Positions 8,993 to 18,406 of a stretch of 64,000 bases of DNA are shown piece by piece. Each line of letters begins with the position of its first letter. The first letter of the stretch is position 1. The stretch spans positions 648,821-712,820 of the forward strand of contig NC_085087.1 in NCBI RefSeq assembly GCF_963422355.1, in the 5' to 3' direction. Below the pieces are notes generated by a model that was not told where the DNA came from, did not search any database, and was given only the letters and a program-made list of their open reading frames with translations. The DNA is from Corticium candelabrum. Lineage: Eukaryota; Porifera; Homoscleromorpha; Homosclerophorida; Plakinidae. The translations under genes and the position numbers were made by a program.

Positions 8993-9840
8993 CAGGGTTC
9001 TCGCTACGTGGGTCGGCGCGGGTCGGACGAGCCCACAGTTGCCGGCTTCCACCCCACCAGCGGCCTTGCCCCACCCTTGCTGTGTGGATGAACGCCTAAA
9101 ACGCTTTTGTACTGTAGTCATCTTTTGTATTATCCGGGTAACCGTCAATTTGTTGCTTCCCCGGCTTTGACTTTGTTTACGACATGTCTATTCGTCGGTT
9201 CTTCAAGCCTGCTGATGCTCTTTTGTCGCCAAAATCGTCGCCGAAACGACTAAGACTACAAAGCGATTCGTCCAGCGAATCGGACGTCGAAATCTCGGTC
9301 GAGTTGGAAGAGGAAGTCGCACAGTCCAGCGATGAAAGCGAAGTCGAGCTGCTGTCAACAGCTGACTCTCTGGGCAAGAGTTCCTCTTCAAAGCAGTCGT
9401 CGCGTTCGCGAAAATCGTCTTCGTCGACGTCATCGAAGCAGTCGGTGGGATTTCGTTCCGAGTGGCGAGTTGGTCGAATGGAATGGCTTCGTTACGACAG
9501 CCAAAGCAAAGGCATGCTTTGCGTTTTGTGTCAGAAGCATGACAAGACCGCCGATCTTACAGACTGAAGGAAGATACGTTAGATGCTTTAGTACGGATCG
9601 CAGTGGAAGGTCCAGATGTTGCCGAGTTTCCTTTTCACTCGGCTGTGAAACTGTGGGCCAAGAAAAAAAAGAGACGTATCTTTCGCGATAGGTGATAAGC
9701 TTAGTCATTATGGTTACTCTCGCACAATTCGATTGGCGAATAAAAGTACAAAAATGACCACGCCTACTAAAAACAAGACCACGCCCAAAAATTTTTTTTC
9801 GACCACAGCCCACTGACTACTTCTCCTGCCGAGAACACTG
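8993..9840 (+). mobile_element. Internally deleted hAT transposon with TIRs and flanking duplication
   Basis: The left end CAGGGTTCTCG (8993-9003) and right end CGAGAACACTG (9830-9840) are 11-bp inverted repeats with one mismatch, typical of hAT ends. AGCTAT flanks the element directly on both sides (8987-8992 and 9841-9846); this is 6 bp, shorter than the usual 8-bp hAT duplication, so two positions may have diverged. Inside, only the N-terminal zinc-finger region and the extreme C-terminus of a transposase remain, giving a non-autonomous 848-bp derivative. Confidence 0.85.
9184..9567 (+). pseudogene. hAT transposase N-terminus fused to C-terminal tail, core deleted
   Basis: The 127-codon frame starts MSIRRFFKPADALL, followed by a serine-rich acidic linker and then FRSEWRVGRMEWLRYD with GMLCVLCQKHDK, the start of the TTF/BED-like zinc finger of ZNF862-type hAT proteins. 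A stop follows at 9565-9567. In the next frame, overlapping from 9564 to about 9694, the sequence reads LDALVRIAVEGPDVAEFPFH then AVKLWAKKKRR, which resembles the final segment of the same protein family. The catalytic core and most of the dimerisation domain are missing, so no transposase activity is expected. Confidence 0.75.
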
Positions 9841-9846
9841 AGCTAT

Positions 9847-11102
9847 GTAGATGAACTGGTTTTGTCTCACTCCAATCTGTGTTGCTACTGTGAGTACATG
9901 TGTGTGCATGGTTGAAGATGGAAATGACACGTGCACAGCTTGGGATTCGATACTTTGACTGATGGATGTGCGTAATAACATTGATTGCATCAATAAACAA
10001 CTTCCACGCATCTTGCACAGAAGCCTACATGATCACATGCACGGAGACAGCACCCCATTGAGCATAGTCGTACATTTTCAACTAAACGCAACTGTAAGTA
10101 CACTGTGGAAGTGGCAGCAATCTCCCAAACCATATTTTCCACCAGCTAATAATAGGTAATTAATTACATGTAGCTATCATGAACACACGCGACCGGAACA
10201 ACATGATGGTGTGGAAGCCCTACGTAGAACTGTGTAGCAGCAGTTGATACTGGGTGGACTTTACACAGTTCTAGCTGTTGGGTCAGTAAAAATTCCTCAG
10301 ACAAGACCGAATCGTTCGTATGACTCTCATCATTGTAGCTCTTTCGAGTGAGACACTAGCCTGGCTGACAAAAGTGAAATGTGAAAGATAACTAGCGTTT
10401 TCTGCTTGCCAATAGACGGCTTCTGAGATGCTTAGTGTCAGCGGTGGTAGTCTGGTTACCATTCGGACCATTTAGAGTTGAGCGTTAGGTGGTTGAAATT
10501 TTTTACTAAGTTCTAGAAATCTGGCTATGACGTGTTTGGATACTTTTGTATGTGGGCCATTTTAGATTTTTCGCATCCTCACATAGGCACTCTCTGATTA
10601 GACTTCAGTGCTGTTGCCGCAATTAAAAATTTTAGTACCTCTAAGCTTACCAAGGTTTATCTTGTTTTCACACCTCTACTAACACCTTGCACTAATTCTG
10701 ACATGTTGCCAGGCATGCCCGTCAAAACCTGTCCAGAATGTGTTTCATTGTTTTGCAGATTTGTTAAATTTCAGAAAATAGGTAAACACAGTACTCCAAG
10801 AACATGCATGCTCAGTCTACTAATACAGTGCAACCAGTTTTCTGAGCTGCTTCTATCTTTGAAGCAAACAGTTTAAGCAAACTAGACCATCTAAAAAATG
10901 TTTCGAGCTGCCCACAGTGTTAGTAATGAGCAAGCCACTTTAATTACTCTTATTTTAAGCAGTCAGTCAAAACTAAAGTCAGCTAGTCATTCACATGCAA
11001 TACGCTGGTCACTCAACATACTTCAGTATCAATCGTTAGTTTAGTCCACTTAACTGACATGCAAAAATAAAATACCAAACTTCAACACAACATCACACTT
11101 AC
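9847..11102. other. ABCC intron sequence, no recognised feature
   Basis: No gene, RNA or transposon is recognisable. Open frames here are short, lack motifs and overlap on both strands. It is part of the intron between the ABCC exons at 11103-11257 and 2886-3264. Confidence 0.6.
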
Positions 11103-11257
11103 TTTTTTTCAAGAGCCTCTATTTTACTACTCCATTTTGCCAGCCAAATGCTGGATCCAACAGCAAAACCTTGAGTTGCAATAACAAAGAAGCAGACAAA
11201 AATAGCAGCCCAAATACCAATAGCCTTTGCATATTCAATAAATACCGAAAGCTTCAC
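11103..11257 (-). CDS. ABCC: ABCC transporter exon: first helix of transmembrane domain 2
   Basis: 155-nt minus-strand exon bounded by a TGTAG acceptor (11262-11258) and a GTAAGTG donor (11102-11096). It encodes VKLSVFIEYAKAIG followed by a hydrophobic helix and IWLAKWSS, matching the VKLSVYWDYMKAIG...YWLSLW segment that opens the second membrane domain in MRP-type ABCC proteins. It starts in phase 0 after the linker exon at 34353-34675 and ends in phase 2, which is exactly what the exon at 2886-3264 needs. Confidence 0.94.
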
Positions 11258-11943
11258 CTACACCAACAGAGAAGAGTTACAAACGTGCCATCACCTCCCA
11301 CATTATCAAACAACTCCATTAGTGAAAAGTGTCTAGTGAAGAAATATCTACCCAGGTAAAGACCATGTATGTTTGCTTACCCACTCTACTTAAAGAAAGG
11401 TAATTCTTAAAGGTGCAGGATTACGCTCGAACATGCGCACTGCATCCCTTTGAAAAGGGTGCACTTTTTCAAACACTCAGTAACCGAGAGGACTTAGATG
11501 CTCTAATTTGCACTGAAGACAGCGCTGACTGAAGTCTCTCTATAGCCTGAATTGGAACAATCGAGACGTTGCAGTATGAGGTTGTGCTAGACCGTGACTC
11601 TGGTAGCTAAATTCTAGGCTTTTTAGATGTAGATCTCGGAATTTCTTCTACAACTTCAAACTGAGGTTGCTACACTGCAGTTTCAATAAAATTCGACAAG
11701 CACCCTTGCACTTCGAGCCAAATCGGAGTTCCTTACGCTAAGAACGTGACAAGAAGGCACTCGTCACGTTCCTGTATATTGCATCTGCCGTACTGTAGTC
11801 ACGTCTTTCTCTCAGAATAACCAAGCGCACTCAATTCACAGTGAGCACCAACATTTGTATTTTGTTTAAAGCTTACCCTGCTGCCGTGCCTGTCAATCGT
11901 CACCTAAATAGCCAGTTTTATAGTAGTTTTCGTCTACTGACCT

Positions 11944-11957
11944 TTGCGCATGCGCAA
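11944..11957. promoter_or_regulatory. Perfect 14-bp palindrome matching an NRF-1 binding site
   Basis: TTGCGCATGCGCAA is a perfect palindrome and contains TGCGCATGCGCA, the consensus of the NRF-1 transcription factor, which is conserved across animals. CpG-rich matches of this length are uncommon in AT-rich DNA. It lies inside a large ABCC intron. No associated promoter or first exon is evident, so function is unproven. Confidence 0.4.
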
Positions 11958-13501
11958 CATATGAACAGCATTTGAAGGACTTACTGGCAATCAAAACTGA
12001 TTTTCTTGCCAGGACACTTGAACATATGTTACGTACAATAGCTACGACACACAAACTACGTCGCTTGAGATCGGCTCAAGTGCAAATGTCCGAGCGTGAC
12101 CCTGCACCTTTAGAGTACAGTATTGGAAGAGCACATGGCTATGATAAAAGATAAATTAGTAAAATTAGAAAATACTTTTCCTTAGTCTGACTTAGAAAAG
12201 GTTCAAAACCCCATTTTCTTAAAATGCAGTTCAACAACAACTGAAAAAAGCACATCCATTCAACTGACAACCTGGGCTTAGATTTGACTAGTAGTTTGCT
12301 CATATGTTAGGTTTTCGTAAATCTATCCAATGACCATTTTGTAATGCATTGTGCATTTCTATTCTTTCCAATAGACTATGACTTTGATACAGAAAAAAAT
12401 AAATCTTGTATATGCCTGACATCTACTTAACACTAACTACAGTATAGTCTAATTCTTGATAAACACCCCAAAATCTTTTATTCAAGACTTTATACAAAAG
12501 ATATTTCAATAATTTGCCAAGAACCTATTTTTTCAAGTATTATAATGGGCGACTCCATTACTATTTAATTAATTAAGTTTGATTGATTAGGTTAGCTTTC
12601 CCTTTCATATCACTAGTAGCTGAATTTAGTTCTTAGACCTAATACATGACTAAAGCAATAAAGAATACGTGAAGCTTGTTCCTCATATACGGCATGCCTG
12701 GTATTGCAAGTTCATTACATACAGTATGTGTTATTTACAATTTATACAGTGGCTATCAAGTATTCGAACACCAAATAAATAGCTAGTATGACTAAAGTAA
12801 CAGAAAAACAGCTGCTGCAGAAAAAATTAACTAGAAGCTTACAGAGCGGCCTATGCAATGTACACGTATATATTATAACTGCATAGTCTATGGTCCAAGT
12901 TGCCAAAGCATTAAGTGCATTTCCCCCAATGTCCAACGACCAGCATTTGTTTGCCATTTAATAGTACTGTAGTTGTTGCTTGACATCAAGGGTGTGGAAA
13001 GACCAGTTCAAAGACTAGGCTACCATTGCACCAAGCTCTGATGAGGCAAGGAAGCTAGGGGTCACCATTTCATCTATAGCCTGGCTTCATCATGAAATTT
13101 CTGTCTGTGTGGGACTGCTTACTTATGAGTTTGTCCATACCCACTACTCCACACAAGACTGCATAATAGCAGTTTGTCCATATGCTGTATAGCATCGTTT
13201 GACAACTCCTGATTTCACATTAAACCCACCAGACATCTTAGTGTCTCTGTTCACAGTTTGCTCAATAGCCATGTCTTTTCTTTGTGTCTTTACTGATTTC
13301 TTCACAGAAAGCATATCTTGTCGGTAAGACAACTAAGTTCAGGAATGCTTATTCAATAGCAAGTTTCTTAGCTACCTAGAGCCCTTGCTAGGAGTAATTG
13401 ACGCTTCCATTCCACTGCTTACGTCTAGACCAATCAACACAGCAGTAATGTTGCCCCTATGAGGGAACTACACCAGATTTGGTGTGATAAAAATAAATTA
13501 A
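11958..13501. other. ABCC intron sequence, no recognised feature
   Basis: AT-rich sequence with only short motif-free open frames. No RNA gene or element was recognised. Confidence 0.6.

Positions 13502-13534
<33 letters not shown>
13502..13534. repeat. (TAG)n microsatellite, 5' flank of retrotransposon
   Basis: Eleven TAG units directly upstream of the coding sequence at 13535. Related arrays occur at 14549-14600, 14641-14700 and 15524-15557, at the ends of two retrotransposon copies. Confidence 0.95.
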
Positions 13535-14548
13535 GATAACGTTCCTACCAAGCAGAATTCTATGAAAGCTAGCATTCGCCAGCAAAAACATCTAGCACAA
13601 AAGTCTCATTCTGAAATCACTGTCAATGATCTATCTGTGGAATTGAAACGTTCAGTTGAATTGGCCTGTGAGAAGGGTGCCTCCTGCTGGCTGACCGCAA
13701 TCCCACTAGAGCAACACGGATTCACTTTGCACAAATCTGCGTTTCGGGATGCCCTGTGCCTCAGATACGGTTGGCACCCGTCCAACCTCCCAGACATATG
13801 TCCATGTGGATCTAAATTCTCAGTAGATCACTCTCTGTCATGTCCAACAGGAGGATACCCCAGCATCCGCCATAACAAGGTCCGCGATTTATTTACCAAC
13901 TTGTTGACAGAGGTTTGCCACGATGTACACAAAGAGCCCGTTCTGCAACCTCTCAACGGCGAGGTGTTTCAAAAACGCTGTACTACCTCTGACGAAAATG
14001 CCAGACTTGATATTGCTGTCAGTGGATTTTGGGGTGGGCACTTCCAACGAACTTTCTTTGACGTCAGGGTCTTCAACCCTAATGCCTCATCCTACAAATC
14101 AGTGCAGATCCCGTCATTATATAAACGGCAGGAACAAGAGAAGAAAAGGCGATACGAGGAACGAATTAATAACGTGGAGCTTTCATCGTTCACGCCAATC
14201 ATTTTAGCATGCACTGGAGGATGCAGTAAACTGACGTCTATTTTTTTGAAAAGACTAGCCTCACTTTTATCGGAAAAGCACCACACCGAGTACAGCACAA
14301 CTATCAACTGGCTGAGATGTCGACTGTCATTTGCACTCCTTCGGGCCTGCGTGATGTGTTTGCGAGGATGCAGGTCCAAGCTTCACAGAACCTCAAGGGA
14401 CTTCAACATTCTGCTGGAAGCAGCAGAAAGTAGATTATAGAAGACTGTTTATCTCAAAGTTGTTACAACCTAGAAACTTGTTGCTATAGAGGAAGCTTTT
14501 ACATACAGTAGTAGTATTTTGAAAAAAGTAGTAGAGATTTTATTACTA
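13535..14548 (+). mobile_element. 5'-truncated retrotransposon in (TAG)n, copy 1
   Basis: Flanked by (TAG)n on both sides. The frame is open from the repeat, encodes the endonuclease part of a non-LTR protein, and is followed by about 100 bp of 3' UTR before TAG repeats resume. There is no poly(A) tail. The placement resembles known microsatellite-targeted non-LTR elements such as Dong, which uses (TAA)n, but the target here is a different trinucleotide. Confidence 0.8.
13562..14440 (+). CDS. Zinc knuckle and endonuclease-like domain of (TAG)n retrotransposon, copy 1
   Basis: An uninterrupted 292-codon frame. Around residues 36-62 it reads LACEKGASCWLTAIPLEQHG, a linker segment common to these elements. 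CPCGSKFSVDHSLSC (residues ~81-95) is a CCHC-type knuckle, and SIRHNKVRDLF carries the conserved R-H-N. The usual R/K-P-D is replaced by ARLDIAVSGFW, with FFDVRVFNP downstream supplying the second acidic position. The end is helical and basic. Length and order fit the C-terminal third of an R2-like protein. Intactness suggests a young copy or selection; it lacks the RT domain. Confidence 0.78.
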   Translation: MKASIRQQKHLAQKSHSEITVNDLSVELKRSVELACEKGASCWLTAIPLEQHGFTLHKSAFRDALCLRYGWHPSNLPDICPCGSKFSVDHSLSCPTGGYPSIRHNKVRDLFTNLLTEVCHDVHKEPVLQPLNGEVFQKRCTTSDENARLDIAVSGFWGGHFQRTFFDVRVFNPNASSYKSVQIPSLYKRQEQEKKRRYEERINNVELSSFTPIILACTGGCSKLTSIFLKRLASLLSEKHHTEYSTTINWLRCRLSFALLRACVMCLRGCRSKLHRTSRDFNILLEAAESRL

Positions 14549-14641
14549 TTAGTAGTAGTAGTAGTAGTAGTTTATTCAAGTAGTAGTAGTAGTAGTGTGT
14601 TAGCAGATGCCGTTTGATTGTTCAAATACACCAGTTCTCTC

Positions 14642-14675
<34 letters not shown>

Positions 14676-14700
14676 ATAACATACAACAGTAGTAGTAAGA
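14549..14700. repeat. Split (TAG)n arrays between two retrotransposon copies
   Basis: TAG arrays at about 14549-14600 and 14641-14700 are separated by roughly 40 bp of unrelated sequence (GTGTTAGCAGATGCCG region). The second array degenerates (AATAACATACAACAG) just before the second element. Confidence 0.9.
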
Positions 14701-15381
14701 TATGGCTGGCCTTTATCAGATTTGCCCTCGAAATGTGAATGCGGCCTCAGTTTTAACGTCGACCATGTCATGATATGCCAGAAAGGCGGCTTTCCCACGC
14801 TAAGGCACAACGAGATCCGGAACATCACAGCTGATCTTCTAAGGGAGGTTTCTACAGATGTTACAATCGAACCTGTACTTCGTCCCTTGGATGGAGAACA
14901 GTTTGCGCATCGCACTGCCATCACAGATGATAACGCTAGGGTCGACATTTCTGCTAGAGGAGTGTGGAGGCATGGAGAACGGGCATTTTTTGATGTGAGG
15001 GTTTTCTACCCAAACGCTGCTTCCAACCGCAAACACTCTTCACTCAAATCCGCCTATGTGAGTCACGAGAATGAGAAGAAACGCGCTTACGGTGAGAGAA
15101 TTCGGGAAGTTGAGCATGGGTCTTTCACTCCATTAGTGTTTACGTCATACGGAAGCACAGGCCCAGAGGCAACAACCTTCCATAAGCGAGTGGCAAGTCT
15201 GCATGCAGCCAAGTCAGGAGAGCAGTACAGTAGAATTATGCAATTAATTCGCTGTAGACTGAGTTTTGCCCTACTTCGCTCGAGTATACTGTGTATCCGT
15301 GGAACAAGATCCTCTACGTATAGACCTATCAAAGTGGACCTGCTGGGACTCATTGAAAGTGAGGCCCACCTAGATGAGTAG
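14701..15381 (+). CDS. Endonuclease-like domain of (TAG)n retrotransposon, copy 2
   Basis: Open for about 226 codons from the repeat junction, starting YGWPLSDLPSKCECG. It has the same order as copy 1: the knuckle CECGLSFNVDHVMIC, TLRHNEIRN with R-H-N, ARVDISARGVW with a valine in place of the P of the usual PD motif, FFDVRVFYPN, and a C-terminal helical part ending HLDE. 5' truncation falls just before the knuckle. No stop codon interrupts it. Function in trans is possible but there is no evidence for it. Confidence 0.76.
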   Translation, partial: YGWPLSDLPSKCECGLSFNVDHVMICQKGGFPTLRHNEIRNITADLLREVSTDVTIEPVLRPLDGEQFAHRTAITDDNARVDISARGVWRHGERAFFDVRVFYPNAASNRKHSSLKSAYVSHENEKKRAYGERIREVEHGSFTPLVFTSYGSTGPEATTFHKRVASLHAAKSGEQYSRIMQLIRCRLSFALLRSSILCIRGTRSSTYRPIKVDLLGLIESEAHLDE

Positions 15382-15523
15382 GTGGTGACTATAGCTTGTG
15401 ATAATAGTTAAGCATACAGTGTAATGACATAAAGTAGTAACTGACTTTTAATTGTTTGTTTTGCTGCGTGCGTATATCTGTCACTTATAGTGTTGTATGT
15501 TATTTAGTTTGTTGAAATGTATA
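14701..15523 (+). mobile_element. 5'-truncated retrotransposon in (TAG)n, copy 2
   Basis: Begins directly after the TAG array and ends at a further TAG array at 15524, with about 140 bp of 3' UTR and no poly(A). The protein is clearly homologous to copy 1 but strongly diverged, so the two are different subfamilies rather than a recent duplication. Confidence 0.8.
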
Positions 15524-15524
15524 C

Positions 15525-15557
<33 letters not shown>
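15524..15557. repeat. (TAG)n microsatellite, 3' flank of copy 2
   Basis: Eleven TAG units joined directly to the 3' UTR (GTATACAG). From 15558 to about 16917 I see no credible gene; the open frame at 15569-15961 has no recognisable motif. Confidence 0.94.
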
Positions 15558-15558
<1 letters not shown>

Positions 15559-16917
15559 TAACATTGTTGTGCATGTTCAACTGTGGGGCAGTCATGTTCT
15601 TGCTCCAGTTGTCTGCATCAAAACTCTATCTAACTTCACTGCAATGACTAGAAGATTTCGTAAAACATTCAAGAAATTTGACGAACTACAACATATGCAT
15701 CTGACAGAATCGGTACATCAGCAAATGTTGTTCTCGAAGATCACCATGGGCACTTTTCTTTATTCTCTTCTGAAGAGACAGAAAAGATTCTGCTTCGTTT
15801 CTCTATTTTCAGTGGTGGTGTCAAAAGAGTGGTCAGAGGTGTTGGAAGACTCTTCCCCTCTTCCAGAAGAGGAGCAGAAGAGCTGGAAGAGAAGAGGTCA
15901 AGAAGTGACAAAAGAAAGCTGCTATGTTTCTTTTTCGTTGTCGTCTAGCTACAGTACTTAGCACGCGAGCAACAACTTCTTCAAGCTCTCCAGATGACAA
16001 AAATCTCATTTCGTCATCAGAAAGAAGCAACAACATCACTTAAAACGAAAATCATGAATTATCAAAAAATTAATACAAGCGAATGCTCACACATCTTGCT
16101 CACACATCTTCCGTGTCTTTTCTTTATTTAAATCTCTTTTATTCGAACCTGTTCCATAAGAGGCAAGGCAGAGGAGAATAAAGAAAATCGCCCATGTGTA
16201 ATGATTTTTGACTTTGAACAAACAGTTGACGGTAGTTATCCTGTCGTATTTTAGCCAGCTTTACATTGGAGAATAGCAGCATTATAAGACCAACATAAAC
16301 TGCAATACAATTGCTTGCGTGTCCCTGCCATTATCCGTTGAAATCCTGGGTGAATACCAGAAGGATTTGCTTGTTATTCCACTGTATACCATACAAGTCT
16401 CAGACCAGTACCAATGTAATTACGAGCTCTAGAGGTAATGGATAAAGCATACGGTTCCTGCTATATTCAATGGTTTTTGGAATAGATTCATTGTAGAACA
16501 ATACCATTGTGCACTGAGTGGTTCCAGCTCTGGTCCGTGTTTCTTCTAAATAGCATTGCTGTCCCAGTAAACAACAACTGGAATAATCTTGACAATATTG
16601 GAAAGAAGTTGAGAGTCTCTTGATAACTGCTTCTGTGCAATGGCTGCATGTTTCCAATCACTGAAGCTGGGGTCCACTAATGACATGTCCAAAATGATTT
16701 AGTAAGCATTGACATTCAGATGACAAACAGTAAACGGAACAGACAAATGTTTTGGTGGTTTCACTGTCTATTCATTGCACAAAAAATACTATCTTGCAGA
16801 CAGACACAAACACGAGTTGTCAGCCACAAGAGCAAGTAAATGATGTTGGGAAGTGGTTTTCAGATCAAGTGATGTGTGTATTCCCCAGAAACAGAGATAG
16901 CGGCACACACCTATATA

Positions 16918-16942
16918 ATAACAATAATAATAATAATAATAA
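16918..16942. repeat. (TAA)n microsatellite, 5' flank of R4/Dong-like element
   Basis: ATAATAACAATAATAATAAT immediately precedes the element's first ATG. Dong/R4 elements are known to insert in TAA repeats, so this supports the family assignment. Confidence 0.9.
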
Positions 16943-16945
16943 TGG

Positions 16946-18406
16946 ATGGAACATGGACGTCTAGCTGTATCGCTCGTCTCAGAGCTAGCTGAGGAGTGCG
17001 CTCCTTATCGGGAAACCAGGACAGGGCTCGAAAAGTCGGCATCTGGAATCACTGGAGCTGTTCGGAAGACCAGGAATAGTTCTGGGCGTAGGGCGACTGG
17101 TCGAACTATCTCTCGTGCGGCGTCTGATTTGAATTTGGCTTCAAATCCCACTGACAAGACTACTGTGATGCCCACCGTTCCTAGCAAATCTTGTGTTTCG
17201 GCTAACAGAAACAGCAATGCAACAAGAGGACGGAAATGGACGCAACAAATGAATAGGAAAGTGATGTTTTGTTATTACCACGTGCTGTTGTCATGCAAGT
17301 TCTCTGCTTTCAGAAAACCTATGCATCAGCTGTGGTGTGAACGAAATCCTGCTCTAACTGACGTCTCTGAGCAGCATTTGGCACACCAGAAGCGATATCT
17401 CCTAACTTCTGGAAGTCTGACTGAATCAGAGTTGGAGGAGATTAAACGCAAGGCCGCACAGGATGGAAAGCCCGTCTCAGGTTTGTTATCTGTTACCACT
17501 GATGTTTGTCCTGGTGTGCAGATGTCAGCGTTGGATGTAGTTTCTGCTCTATCAGCTGATAGTTCAGTTGTCACGCCTTTGCTTGACAATGTGTCACCTT
17601 GCATGGCTTCAGTCAGGATGGCGCCTGCTGCATGTGGTGGGAAACCTGCCATGTCAATGATGCAAGAGGATCATGAGTTTGCTAATCACTTGGAAGATGG
17701 CTCCCTTGTTCAGTCAGTCACTGTTCTCTCTAAGGATTGCTCATCTGCAAGAGATAGTGGTGATATCCTATCCGTAGATGACACTTTGGATTTGGTTCAG
17801 TGCAGTGCTTTCAGGGAATCACCATCCCCTTGTGACTCTGTGAGCTCTGATCTGATGACTACACATCCTAGTATAGCTTCTCGGCTAGAAAGGATGGAAA
17901 CTCCTACATCTCAACTCAGTCCAGACTGCTGCCAAACAGAGGATGGTCTTTTGCTTGATAGCGATGCTGCTGTGTACCCTGTACTTCGTCGAGAGTTTCT
18001 TGAGGAGTTGCAGAAAGTCAGGCAAATTCCTATCTGTGAGAGACAACGCCTTCCAAGGATCTTTGTGAACAGTGGAACCCTGAAGCTTATTGGTGATCTT
18101 AACACGATCATCAGTTCGTTGAAGGATGAACCAGATATGAGTGAAATCAGTTACCTGGTATACTCTGCTGCTTCGCTAGTGTCCAAAAAGCGGGGCTTAA
18201 AAACGACGAAGTCAAACAATTCTCAAACACCGACATGGAGACGAAGGCTGGATATGGAGATTCTCACACTTCGACGTGCGATCTCACTGTTGCTGGAGGT
18301 TAGAAAGGGTTCATCGGGCATTTGGATGTTACATAAACTCCGACTTCTTCGACATCGGTTGGACATTCCTGTTCGGAGAGTTGTGAGGTCTCCATCAATT
18401 GATTGA
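16946..18406 (+). CDS. N-terminal region of R4/Dong-like retrotransposon protein
   Basis: The frame is 486 codons, starting four bases into the element. It has a basic Ser/Thr-rich N-terminus, then RKWTQQMNRKVMFCYYHVL (residues ~92-110), a Myb-like or DNA-binding-like segment typical of the region before RT in R4-type proteins. A long acidic, low-complexity middle follows, then a basic Arg-rich C-terminal region (RRRLDMEILTLRRAI) that leads into the RT. The stop at 18404-18406 lies before the RT, which continues in other frames. In active elements this would be part of one long ORF, so the stop may be a mutation. Specific DNA-binding function is inferred from position only. Confidence 0.65.
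   Translation: MEHGRLAVSLVSELAEECAPYRETRTGLEKSASGITGAVRKTRNSSGRRATGRTISRAASDLNLASNPTDKTTVMPTVPSKSCVSANRNSNATRGRKWTQQMNRKVMFCYYHVLLSCKFSAFRKPMHQLWCERNPALTDVSEQHLAHQKRYLLTSGSLTESELEEIKRKAAQDGKPVSGLLSVTTDVCPGVQMSALDVVSALSADSSVVTPLLDNVSPCMASVRMAPAACGGKPAMSMMQEDHEFANHLEDGSLVQSVTVLSKDCSSARDSGDILSVDDTLDLVQCSAFRESPSPCDSVSSDLMTTHPSIASRLERMETPTSQLSPDCCQTEDGLLLDSDAAVYPVLRREFLEELQKVRQIPICERQRLPRIFVNSGTLKLIGDLNTIISSLKDEPDMSEISYLVYSAASLVSKKRGLKTTKSNNSQTPTWRRRLDMEILTLRRAISLLLEVRKGSSGIWMLHKLRLLRHRLDIPVRRVVRSPSID

Noticed and set aside
15569..15961. 130-codon open frame downstream of (TAG)n
   Set aside because: No recognisable domain, low-complexity Glu/Lys/Ser end, and no splice or polyadenylation context.
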